Part shown: piece by piece, positions 1 to 8,437 of the stretch
Numbering within the stretch: the first letter of the stretch is position 1
Layout of the letters: every line of letters starts with the position of its first letter
NCBI GenBank assembly: GCA_001969505.1
Contig: LSSK01001935.1
Location: forward strand, 1 to 13,606
Origin: Zancudomyces culisetae
Lineage: Eukaryota; Kickxellomycota; Harpellomycetes; Harpellales; Legeriomycetaceae
Reading direction: 5' to 3'
Length of the DNA: 13,606 nucleotides
The notes under the pieces: model-generated
Told to the model about the DNA's origin: nothing
The model's database searches: none
What the model saw: the letters and a program-made list of their open reading frames with translations, nothing else
Made by a program: the position numbers and the translations under genes

Positions 1-766
1 TGTTGATGCAATATGCATCAACTCTATGCAATTTCATTGAAATCACCAGCCTGGCCGCTAAGTGTACATATTTTTTAAATCGTGACAGGATTCCAAGTGC
101 TGTATAATATCTGGCTAACACTAGCATTGTCCATATACTCAAACAATCTGGATTGCTGATTACTGTTACCATATGCTCAGTTACATAATTCAACGTCCGT
201 TTACGCCTCTCCTCAGTAAATACCCTGGAAAACTTTCCATCTTTTAATAGAGTTGATCCCACCAGCAAAAAAGTACAAACTACGTATTTCGGTACTTGAA
301 AACACTTTATGTTTTGTATAAACTGAGGAATCCTTACAACATTTGCAAGCAAAGGATAGCGATACATAAACCTATCCACAAGCACGTCTATTACATCTCG
401 CAGGAGTTTTGATAGCTCTATATCCTCTGAATCCCTGCTAATATCATTTTGGATGTTTACATCAATGGTGCAAACTTTTGTCATCAAATTGTGTGTTTCA
501 CTCTTTATGTTTTGATTGATGTTCCTCTTGGAGACGTTTTTCTTTCTTTTGACTTGTTTGTCTAATTTTTTAACCTTTCGTTCTATACCTTTGAGCTTTT
601 GATACAGGATCTCATTTGCTGTCCACCTCTTTATTTCCCTTTTCACACCAAACCGGAACCGTAATATGTGCCTTTTATAAGCATTACCGATATTTGGTTT
701 TGACCTTTTTCGCTTTCCACAACTACTGGTTGGCTTTTCACTTTCTGATTTTGTTTGGATCATCAT
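1..766 (-). CDS. Fungal-specific transcription factor-like protein (middle homology region, no zinc cluster), partial
   Basis: Reading leftward from tandem ATGs at 764-766 and 761-763, the frame is open for 255 codons and leaves the window at base 1, so the C-terminus is missing. An in-frame stop (797-799 on the plus strand) lies ten codons upstream, and no splice acceptor lies between it and the ATG. Residues 17-50 are very basic (GKRKRSK, KREIKR). Residues 54-72 carry hydrophobics at 54, 58, 61, 65, 68 and 72, a perfect short heptad pattern. Residues 120-252 resemble the start of the fungal_trans (PF04082) middle homology region: 'YPLL' near 137, 'QVPKYVVC' near 157, 'LVGSTL' near 168, and 'ARYYTALG' to 'LHRVDAY' at 218-252. 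The layout of basic stretch, linker, short coiled coil and regulatory region is that of zinc-cluster regulators. However, only one cysteine (C16) is present in the first 98 residues, so a CX2CX6C cluster is impossible. It is probably a nuclear regulator. The regulatory-region call is fairly sure; DNA binding is uncertain. Confidence 0.75.
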   Translation of the reverse strand, partial: MMIQTKSESEKPTSSCGKRKRSKPNIGNAYKRHILRFRFGVKREIKRWTANEILYQKLKGIERKVKKLDKQVKRKKNVSKRNINQNIKSETHNLMTKVCTIDVNIQNDISRDSEDIELSKLLRDVIDVLVDRFMYRYPLLANVVRIPQFIQNIKCFQVPKYVVCTFLLVGSTLLKDGKFSRVFTEERRKRTLNYVTEHMVTVISNPDCLSIWTMLVLARYYTALGILSRFKKYVHLAARLVISMKLHRVDAYCIN

Positions 767-846
767 ATAAACCAAAGAAAAGATAAAAGTTACAATTTAT
801 TTGTTGTTAAGAGATAATAACGACCAATGTACTACCCAACCCTGTG

Positions 847-854
847 TTTATATA
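847..854 (-). promoter_or_regulatory. Probable TATA box of the transcription factor-like gene
   Basis: The minus strand reads TATATAAA, about 80 bases upstream of the tandem ATG at 766. The same octamer stands at similar distances before the golgin and the glutathione transferase. TATATAAA is common by chance in AT-rich DNA, so the support comes from position and recurrence. Confidence 0.5.
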
Positions 855-1815
855 CTATTATTTTTATTTCAAACTCTTTATTTTTGATGTTTGGAAAGTT
901 AAGTTTGCATACTCCCTCGCTTGTTCTTTTATAGTGCGCTCTTTAATTAATTGAAAACTGTTTGTGTTTTGCATCAGAAAAGCAAATTATAGAAACTGTT
1001 AGTAAATAAAAGCTAAATGATGGGGGCATGAAAGCCAATCTAGTTTCTTGCTTTAAAAAAAGAATTCAAAAATATTTGGGATGTAGTACATCCTATTTAA
1101 TACTCTGGGGTTTATGTAATTCGGGTTTTACAGTATTTGAGTCCAGCAGAGTAAACTCTTCGCTGATAATGTAATAACATGTGCTAGTTTACCTAAACTT
1201 AAATTACATCCTTTTCTCAGCAGAACTCAAGCTCTTAAAATTACTAAACATAACAGCTGAATGAATAATGTCTTTGATGGTTTGCTTTAAAAATAGTTAC
1301 ACCAGGTACTATTCCGTGAGAATTAGCGTGCTCCAAGAAATATTAAATGAGCAGTTGGTGGTTTATTTTCTCAGACGTGATGAAGGCACTCTGATACATG
1401 TAACTTTACTATCTATACAAAATAAAAGTTATAAATTACTCTAGCCAAATTGAGGATAATGACCAATTAATCTAATTAAAATTAGTTTTGTGTTATTTGT
1501 GTCTCTTGTGTTTTGGTGAATACTCGTTTAAGCAAGTTATTGATTTGAATATCATATAGCCAATATTACTCTTTTAATAGCACACCAATAATAATCTGAT
1601 TAAAACTAATCGCAAATATACAGCAATTTGGAGAAAAGTAACTAAAAAATTATGGAATTCCTGCCAGTTAGCATCATCGGCATGTTCATGATTGAATGAA
1701 TACTCGCAATTATATTTCACTAAACGAAGGCAAACCAAATATGAAGCCAACTTTTAAAGGCAAGAAACACCATGAAAATTAATCAGTCCATTGAAGGATG
1801 AGTAGTACTCAATGC

Positions 1816-1866
1816 AAAAATAAAAATAAGCATAAAAATAAGCATAAAAATAAAAATAAAAATAAA
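1816..1866. repeat. A-rich hexanucleotide microsatellite (AAAAAT/AAGCAT)
   Basis: Imperfect tandem units of AAAAAT alternate with AAGCAT over about 50 bases. The tract is flanked on each side by the hexamer AATGCA (1811-1816 and 1871-1876). On the minus strand it translates as an artificial Tyr/Phe/Ala run, which explains a spurious open frame there. It is an ordinary slippage-prone satellite. Confidence 0.8.
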
Positions 1867-2125
1867 AGTAAATGCAATAACTACACGCCCAAAGAAGCTG
1901 TAATCCAGGTGTGCTAGATTCAAGGTGTAGATTTACCCACCAACCTCTTGCTGGTATAATTTGTATACTGTAAATAAGCACTTTTAATACTCTTTTTTTA
2001 TAGTGTCAACTTCCTGAGCCTGTGACAAAACAAACGTCAAAAATTATTTTATATTTAATGCGAGTTCAAGCTCTGCTGACAGATAAAAATGGTTGATGAT
2101 ATCTGTATTATACTTATTCATCAAT

Positions 2126-2152
2126 TCAATCATTCTATTCTTAGATGATTGA
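2126..2152. other. Hairpin-forming inverted repeat
   Basis: TCAATCAT (2126-2133) pairs perfectly with ATGATTGA (2145-2152) around an 11-base loop. It lies about 420 bases past the golgin stop, so it could be in a long 3' UTR or in the promoter side of the left gene. An 8-bp stem in AT-rich DNA may be chance. Confidence 0.35.
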
Positions 2153-2572
2153 TTATTTTAGAAGAGAAAGTATTTGTTTAATACAAACCGTGAGTTCCTT
2201 TGAAGTGGCAAAGTCGCCTTTTCCAACTTGAAATCAACCACAAACCCAAAAATTCCACACTATTTTTCAACAGCAGCCTCAACATGAATTGTATTTTTCT
2301 TTATACAGGTTCTATGTTTGAGGTTGAATCTCATATAATTCAATGTAGACACAACTATTTGCGGATCTTTATATAATCAGTATTATTCAGGTTAACAATC
2401 CAATAAATAATTTCTGTTTCGTTTATGTTTTATTCTAAAAGGGAGCTAATATATATCTAAAAATTGCAAACTGCTAGTGATGATAATACAACACCCTAAA
2501 ACGACAGTTTAAAAGTAAAAAAGAATAAAAAGACATTACTTTAAATAATGATCAAGACGCAGGGTAGGGAGC

Positions 2573-5284
2573 TCAGAGAATCATATTTTGCAGTTTTTTA
2601 ATTTCCTCCGCCGAACAGTTCAACAGTGTGCTCAACACAGGAATCAACTGGCTTCTTCTATCGCGATCTTTGAAAAACTTGAACAGGACATTTCGCAGGT
2701 AATCAATGTTTACAACATCGTTTTGGCTAGAGCCACTACCAGTAGACAAGGCTGAACCTCTTTTCTCTACTCGCTGACTGTTTTCGGCGGGTGAGGAGAG
2801 AGAAAAATTAGAGTCGGGAGAGAATGTAAGCACCGAATCGCTCACAGATCCAGGTGTGGATGCTGTACCAATTCCGTTGGTATTGGTAGTTCCGGTTCGG
2901 CCTTTACCAGACGATGCAGAATGTTGCGATTGTTGGGTGGGGAAATATCCCAAGCGTGCGTTGATGGAACCGACAGGTGAAAATAGAGAAAACTTCGAGT
3001 TTGTCATTGAGGAAGAGCGGAAAGGCGTGTGTGACGCTGGGGCATCTGGTCCGAACCCACGATGTAAGGGAGTAGCCACACTTTGGCCCACGGTGGGGGA
3101 GGAAAGAGCATTACCTGTAGGCGTGGCGCCAACAATGGGCGAGACAGAACTGAGAATATTTTGATTCTCTGTCTTTACTACCAAAATCTCTCGTTGAAGC
3201 CTTCGAATTTCATCTCTTAGGTCATTTATTGTCTTTTTATGTCTAGAAAGTAGGCTTTCATTGTTGGACTTTACCAGCTCTAGACTCGATTTTAAATCTC
3301 TGTTTTCTTCGGCCAACAGTTCAGCTTTGCTCAGTTGGTTGATATACTCAAAGCTTTTCTCTTCCAACTTTTTGTTTGTGGTTTGCAGAGACTCGACAAG
3401 CATCTTGTTATTGGCGATTTCTTCCTTCATTTGGTCAATTTCGTCCTGTTTCGGTAAATTCTCTGTTAAGTTATTGATAGTTTCTTGAAGACCTGTGATT
3501 GTTTTGTTTAGCTCTGCAACTTGCAATTCGCTACTTTTCGCCAAACTACCTATTTCCTGCTGTAAATTTTCTATAATTTCCTGTTGGTTTTTTTCTGACA
3601 CTTTCTTCGTATTTTCCAAAATCTCATACGAATATTTCAGTTCGTTGTGTTTTTTACTCAATTCAGTATATGCCACGCTTTTTTCTGAAAAAAACTTTCT
3701 AGACTGCTGCAAGTCTGCTTGGAGCGATTTGATTTTTTGTCCATACTCCTTTGCCAGCTCGTTTTCCTGCTTAGACTCCTCCTCCATCTTTTGAACCTTT
3801 TTTTCTATCTCCATCTTCAGCTCACTCATTCTTTTGAGCTCGTTCTCCTTCTCCTCTATACTCTTCCTATTAATCTCTATAGCTTTATCCTTTTCCTGCA
3901 GCTTGAGCACCGCTTCTTGAGCCTCCCTTTTCAAACTACTATTTACTTTTTTGTGTTCCTCAATCTCTTGTTGCAACTTTTTAGTCTCGTTGTTTTTCTC
4001 CTTGAGTTCGTTCTGATGCACATCTATCCGCTTTTCTATATCAAGCCTTCTGGCTGTAGATTCTTTGATTGTTGTGGCTAGTTTAACATTGGTAGCGCTA
4101 AGCTTGTTGTTGGTCTCCTTTTGGGCGGTTACTTCTGCTTTGAGTTTACTAATTTCCTCAGCCAGCTCGCCTTCTACCTTTTTTCGTTCTTCTGAATCGT
4201 CCCGCTTAAGCAAATTGTTTTTTCGTAGTACCCTAAACACTTTTTGTATTTCTACTTCCTCGGCCTTAATCCTTACCTCACTCGAGTCGCTTTTTGTGTC
4301 CTCCGAATCAAGTATAGCGTTCGCAAGCTGCATCAATTTTGCCTCTTTAACCTCCCCGATTTCCACCTGTTGCTGTTTTTTAATCTCTTCCACCAGTTTT
4401 TGGTTTGTTTTCGCCAAATCGCTATTTTTCTTCTCTTTTGAGTCAATCTCCTCCCTCAGTTTATCCATCGCACTCTGTGTCTTTGTTTCAGTCTCCTTTA
4501 GTGCTTTTATTTCTTCGCTCAGTCTTCCTATCTCCTCTCTGCCTAGCGAGACTATCATGTTCATATTCTTAAAATGCTGGCTGAGTCCTTCAACATCGCC
4601 AAGTGATTCAACATGAGTCTCTGCCCTCAAAATTTCCTCCACTGCTTTTTTCATTTGATTCAGTTGTTTATAGGCCCTGATTATGTCTGCTATTCGCTTT
4701 TCTTGTCTCTCTAATCTACTCATCTTATTCAAAAGCTCCTCAGTTACCAGATCCCCCACCTTAAAGTCTCTCAATCCCCTCTCCTGCTTTTCTGCCACCT
4801 TCATATCTGGACTTCTAGAAATCGAGTCACTGGATTTCTTTGAATTTTCTGGCGGAACTTCCACCAGTCCACTTTTCTCCATCACTTGATCTTTTTTTAG
4901 CTCGGTTTCGATTTGAGCCCCGTCTTGCTTTTCACCATTTTCTTCCTTGTTCGATTTTCCATCGGTGTCATTTTCACCATGCACGGCGTCCGTCTGTTTT
5001 GGCTCCTCCACCGTGTCCACCGTGTCCACTTGCTCTACCTGTTTATCCGAAGAGTCTGTTGCGTCCTGTTTATCCTTTACAGTTGTCTCATTGATGTTTT
5101 TTTCCTCTTTATTTTCTTTTTCTCCTGCTTCAACCTCTGTCAATTTATCAGCATTTGGATCCTTAGGTTCGCTTGCATCAACACACACAGGAACATTTTC
5201 GTGCTCAACTGTTCGTTCGTTTTCATCCATCTTATTCACACCTCCACCCCCTTGCTTGTTTTTTTTCGCTTTACCTTTTCCCAT
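2573..5284 (-). CDS. GRIP-domain golgin (Imh1/golgin-97/245-like coiled-coil Golgi tether)
   Basis: This is a 903-residue intronless protein. An in-frame stop eight codons upstream (5309-5311) fixes the start. The order is: a short basic, glycine-rich N-terminus (MGKGKAKKNK, like the start of the yeast golgin Rud3); an acidic, Lys/Glu/Asp/Thr-rich disordered region (20-165); a compact segment at 193-245 ('IIRAYKQLNQ', 'LGDVEGL'); long heptad coiled coil (about 246-708); a Ser/Thr/Pro/Gly linker (711-855) with nine Ser-Pro or Thr-Pro sites; and a terminal GRIP domain (857-901) with 'IDYLRNVLFKFF', 'LIPVLSTLL' and 'SAEEIKKLQ'. Tyr862 sits where GRIP domains bind Arl1-type GTPases; the related GRAB domain of Rud3 lacks this tyrosine, so I favour GRIP. 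Such golgins dimerise, dock on trans-Golgi membranes through Arl1-GTP and capture vesicles. I see no membrane segment. The family call is strong; one-to-one orthology to Imh1 is not shown. Confidence 0.88.
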   Translation of the reverse strand: MGKGKAKKNKQGGGGVNKMDENERTVEHENVPVCVDASEPKDPNADKLTEVEAGEKENKEEKNINETTVKDKQDATDSSDKQVEQVDTVDTVEEPKQTDAVHGENDTDGKSNKEENGEKQDGAQIETELKKDQVMEKSGLVEVPPENSKKSSDSISRSPDMKVAEKQERGLRDFKVGDLVTEELLNKMSRLERQEKRIADIIRAYKQLNQMKKAVEEILRAETHVESLGDVEGLSQHFKNMNMIVSLGREEIGRLSEEIKALKETETKTQSAMDKLREEIDSKEKKNSDLAKTNQKLVEEIKKQQQVEIGEVKEAKLMQLANAILDSEDTKSDSSEVRIKAEEVEIQKVFRVLRKNNLLKRDDSEERKKVEGELAEEISKLKAEVTAQKETNNKLSATNVKLATTIKESTARRLDIEKRIDVHQNELKEKNNETKKLQQEIEEHKKVNSSLKREAQEAVLKLQEKDKAIEINRKSIEEKENELKRMSELKMEIEKKVQKMEEESKQENELAKEYGQKIKSLQADLQQSRKFFSEKSVAYTELSKKHNELKYSYEILENTKKVSEKNQQEIIENLQQEIGSLAKSSELQVAELNKTITGLQETINNLTENLPKQDEIDQMKEEIANNKMLVESLQTTNKKLEEKSFEYINQLSKAELLAEENRDLKSSLELVKSNNESLLSRHKKTINDLRDEIRRLQREILVVKTENQNILSSVSPIVGATPTGNALSSPTVGQSVATPLHRGFGPDAPASHTPFRSSSMTNSKFSLFSPVGSINARLGYFPTQQSQHSASSGKGRTGTTNTNGIGTASTPGSVSDSVLTFSPDSNFSLSSPAENSQRVEKRGSALSTGSGSSQNDVVNIDYLRNVLFKFFKDRDRRSQLIPVLSTLLNCSAEEIKKLQNMIL

Positions 5285-5386
5285 CTTTTGACCTGTTTTG
5301 TTTTCAACCTATGTTATTCTTCACTTTAATTTTTTATTTATTCGTTTTTAACTTGTTTTAAATCTTTGCTTCAATTTTCACTTTGC

Positions 5387-5394
5387 TTTATATA
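5387..5394 (-). promoter_or_regulatory. Probable TATA box of the golgin gene
   Basis: The minus strand reads TATATAAAGC, about 103 bases upstream of the golgin ATG. Position and sequence match the boxes before two other genes in the window. Confidence 0.5.
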
Positions 5395-5633
5395 AATTAG
5401 AAGCATTTTAATTTGCTGAAAGGGGCCAAAAAGAATGATTTATTTTCTCAATTTGTCATCGATTGTGTGAAATGAATGAAAAAGTGAACTTTAAACCCAG
5501 TTTGCTTTAGGTGCTGTGGGCTTACATTTTGCATGTACCTTTTCAAGTGGTTTGACAACTATAAACTTGTGCCTGATTATCCAATATTGCATTTACACAT
5601 TAACACCACTGCTTTTTTTAATAAATATCAGTG

Positions 5634-5641
5634 TATATAAA
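5634..5641 (+). promoter_or_regulatory. Orphan TATA-like box
   Basis: GTGTATATAAAGG on the plus strand is as good a TATA box as those of the called genes, but no ATG-started coding frame of note follows. It may drive a non-coding transcript, start a very long leader, or be a chance match. Confidence 0.25.
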
Positions 5642-5844
5642 GGTCAAAATAACATATTTGTCAGCTTTGCATCGGGTGGTATTTATACCATTTTCAAACT
5701 GAACATCTCGCACAACAGAGTTAAAAGTAGCCACTTTTAAGTGAGTTAAGTGTGCTCTTATAAAAGATGAATAAAGATGTGTATAGTAAGAAAAGGCTAC
5801 TTTAGCAGTAAGCATTACATCTCAAGGTCCAACACGTCTTTATT

Positions 5845-5864
5845 GAGGAGGGAGGAGGGAGAAG
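5845..5864 (+). other. G-rich purine block, possible two-tier G-quadruplex
   Basis: Within 13 bases (5847-5859) the plus strand has GG-A-GGG-A-GG-A-GGG, four G runs separated by single adenines inside a purine tract. This pattern is compatible with a two-layer G-quadruplex or a purine-binding factor site. It stands out from the AT-rich surroundings, about 560 bases upstream of the golgin start. Confidence 0.5.
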
Positions 5865-6463
5865 ATAGTTGATAGATATTTCTTCCATTTATTCATGTAC
5901 AAGCAAATAGTCTTTGGCTCAGGATTACCCAAACTATATATCTCTTGATCTCTTGCGTCTGTTTGTAATGTTTATACCTTACTATTTGGAATGTTTTAAT
6001 GAAGGATCTACGTCTTTACAGCTATTTCAATTTCAAAAAACAGTCGAACTGAGCTTAAAAATTTGTATTCTTGCGAGGTATGACTTGTCTTAATCGAATT
6101 GGTGTGAGTGAAACTAGTAGTTAATACATTTATATTGGCCACTACCTTACCCAGTAACCCATGTCTGTTGTTTACTTTTACTTGTGTTTAAAAAATCCCA
6201 ACCTTGAACATGCTATTCAGTATATTATATGATATATTTCAGATTGAGTGATATTCACTACAGAGTATATGCTGTGAATTTTAATGGTACGTTATATGAT
6301 ATTAAAAACATTTGGTGACTTGATTTTATTCAAGCAGCTAACCTTTCTCATAATAAAGAAAAAAGGGGCAAGCCAAGGTATTTTTTTTTCTCAGGTGCAG
6401 TATTTACAGTATTATACTTTTCATAAATATCAGCTTATTATGTAGAGTAGCACTTTAAAATTA

Positions 6464-6484
6464 CAATTCCAATTCCAATTCCAA
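6464..6484. repeat. Short CAATTC hexamer tandem repeat
   Basis: Three exact CAATTC units (6464-6481) are followed by a broken copy. Further scattered relatives (TTTCAATTC, TTTCCAACTC, TTCCAATTC) continue to about 6630, suggesting decay of a once longer pyrimidine-rich satellite. Confidence 0.6.
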
Positions 6485-6560
6485 CACGCTATTTCAATTC
6501 TACTTTTAACTCCAGTTGCATTTCCAACTCTGGTCTCTTTTAATTGAACACGACTATGTT

Positions 6561-6576
6561 CGTATATACATATACG
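6561..6576. other. Palindrome CGTATAT-AC-ATATACG
   Basis: Seven-base arms pair perfectly around a two-base centre. It could be a dimeric factor site or simply a product of alternating pyrimidine-purine sequence. No gene starts nearby. Confidence 0.3.
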
Positions 6577-7488
6577 TATACTTTTCCTTCCCCATACCTA
6601 CATACCAAGCGACTATATTTCCAATTCAGCATAATTATCTAAACTTATTAATGAAGGGCAAGGACTAAAACCATTTGTGATTATACATTAGACATACTAC
6701 TCTAAAAATAGACGTAACTAACTCCACTTTAAAGTTATTAATTAGGCTTATCAGTTTGACAATTGCGTTTGCTCATAGGGAAATATTTATCCTTATATTT
6801 CCCAATTTGTCTACGAGAATCATTGTAGTGTTGAAAATAGGTTTGTTTTAATTATACCCAAACTCTTAAAAAGGTGAGAACGAGGTACTACCCTGTTCAA
6901 AAAATGCCAACTTCAGCGAGTTTTTCTCTAACGGATAATCAGTTGCCTGTCTAATGTCATTAAATGTGCCATTTGTTGTTTTTTAGTTTAGTATTGCCAG
7001 CTCCATCTGGGAAAAAGTGGTGTAGTACACACGAATACAGAGAATCTTTAAAAAAGACAATTTCCAGTTATGGATGAGTAAGAAAGCTAAAATGGAAACA
7101 TCTTTGACTTCAGCAATTTTAGCATTTATAGAGCTATGCCATTATATTTGCAATAAATACGTGTCCCAAATTATTCGTCTATGGTGGGGATAAAAAAAAT
7201 AAATTAAAGATAATTAAGCGCAAGAGTGTGAGCTTATCCCTACAAAAGACCTAAGAGGAGCTTGAAAAAAACACATATCCAAGGCATTATATAATTGTGG
7301 TGTACAGGCTTCTTGGGACGTGTGTTTTTCCATTAATATATTGTATTATATTTAGAATAGTTGGTAAAGTTTGTGATGCTTTGAAATTAAAAATCAAAAC
7401 AAAGCTTTATTGATTCCCAAAATATGCTGAATTTGCGATGCAACTAAATTCTCTCTAGATATTTAGATTTAACCAAATAGTGTTATCT

Positions 7489-7504
7489 ATGTTGGTGTTT
7501 TTAT
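7489..7504 (+). repeat. Copy 1 of a 16-bp exact direct repeat
   Basis: ATGTTGGTGTTTTTAT occurs here and again at 8325-8340 in the same orientation, 836 bases apart; the match ends at both edges. It may be a shared binding site, a decayed duplication or coincidence. Confidence 0.4.
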
Positions 7505-8028
7505 TTTATATTAGGTGGTACAATTGATGTAATGGGAAATGTATGGCAAAGATGAACGAGCGATATTTACTGTAAAGATATACCAACACAGAATTATACT
7601 GCTATGCCGCATTCTTGATAACCAAACAATAGTTCTTCAAAACAAAGGAGTGTAACTAGCAGAATCTACTTTAAAATGGTATCGCTCTTTTGTGAGCAGC
7701 AATAGACTCACTGAGAGATGTTGTATGTGAGGAAAAGATGGCACGTATTCTACTTGGATATAAAACACATTCATGTGAAAACAAAACAAAATAAGAGCCT
7801 CTTGATTATTGCACGTTTCTGTCGTTGTAGCTAAGTCAAACTCTATATCTCAATTTCCCTATACTATAATACATGTCAAAGAAGAATCATGGTATAATTA
7901 ATAACTTTAGATTCTGATTTAGTACATCGGTTCATTCCCTAATTGAGATGTTTTGGTTTTATAATAGCATGTAATATTTGTGGATTTTAAATGTTTGTAT
8001 TATTAACAAGGCTAATGAAAGAACGAAT

Positions 8029-8054
8029 AAGAAAAAAAGAAAAAAAAAGGAAAA
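8029..8054 (+). repeat. Poly-purine (A/G) tract
   Basis: An uninterrupted 26-base run of A with a few G on the plus strand. Poly(dA:dT)-type tracts tend to exclude nucleosomes in fungal promoters; here it lies mid-gap with no gene start close by. Confidence 0.5.
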
Positions 8055-8324
8055 TTAGTACAAACATTGAAATCAACTTTTAGCACATAAAATCGTAATA
8101 AGGCTCAATTTACATCTTTTTTATTTTTATTTGAGCCAATACAGATATTCATATCATGTCATATGGGATATAATGTTACACTTTTTGTTTACATTTGGCA
8201 TATTACCATGTAGTGGCTGTTCGCTCTATCATTCTCGTTCTTAATATTCAGGAATGTGATACAATAGGAGGAGCAGGTCGTACGAAATAAAAATTAAACT
8301 AATTGGCGGTATGTGTGGGCGAGG

Positions 8325-8340
8325 ATGTTGGTGTTTTTAT
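8325..8340 (+). repeat. Copy 2 of a 16-bp exact direct repeat
   Basis: Identical to 7489-7504. It lies just left of the less AT-rich patch that contains the 8414-8437 palindrome. Confidence 0.4.
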
Positions 8341-8413
8341 GATGTGCAATACACAATCCATAGCCAAACCTGTTTATCCGAACCTGTTAACTAAGAGACA
8401 GCTGTGTCATTAA

Positions 8414-8437
8414 CTCGCTGCTTCGTGAAGCAGAGAG
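8414..8437. other. Strong palindrome/hairpin CTGCTTC-GT-GAAGCAG
   Basis: CTGCTTC (8418-8424) and GAAGCAG (8427-8433) pair perfectly around GT. After one G/A mismatch, outer CTC (8414-8416) pairs with GAG (8435-8437). Its GC content exceeds the surroundings. It is more likely a dimeric regulator site than an RNA hairpin, since a two-base loop must open to fold. It is not part of a tRNA: no T-arm or anticodon stem can be built around it. Confidence 0.5.

Larger units (their letters stand above)
767..2572. other. Non-coding interval between the transcription factor-like gene and the golgin
   Basis: This 1.8 kb AT-rich stretch holds the promoter side of the left gene and the 3' flank of the golgin; both genes lie on the minus strand. 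I see no ATG-started reading frame worth calling, no tRNA and no transposon ends. It contains a TATA box (847-854), an A-rich tandem repeat (1816-1866), a hairpin (2126-2152), a small palindrome CTAATT-AA-AATTAG (1472-1485) and another, AGAGT-AA-ACTCT (1148-1159). A minus-strand AATAAA (plus-strand TTTATT at 2429-2434), about 140 bases past the golgin stop, is a possible but unproven polyadenylation signal. Confidence 0.6.

Noticed and set aside
1377-1394. GTGATGA followed by CTGA, resembling C and D boxes of a snoRNA
   Set aside because: The boxes are only 7 bases apart, far too close, and no other CTGA lies at a workable distance with a terminal stem.
1754-1981. 75-codon minus-strand frame rich in Tyr/Phe
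   Set aside because: It has no ATG start (begins GTG), and the Tyr/Phe/Ala run is just the translation of the A-rich microsatellite at 1816-1866.
4065-4616. Plus-strand frames opposite the golgin, rich in Ser, Leu and Phe (the longest about 183 codons)
   Set aside because: They are antisense shadows of a Lys/Glu-rich coiled coil, whose codons read as Ser/Leu/Phe on the other strand; no independent protein features.
5516-5740. 74-codon plus-strand frame after the golgin promoter
   Set aside because: It starts with GTG, encodes no recognisable motif and fits chance in an AT-rich gap.
5618-5815. 65-codon minus-strand frame
   Set aside because: It has no family resemblance and no supporting composition, and is short enough to be chance.
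7033-7050. GAATACAGAGAATCTT, resembling the ACAGAGA core of U6 snRNA
   Set aside because: The conserved U6 sequence that should follow (AGCATGGCCCCTGC-like) and the terminal oligo-T are absent.
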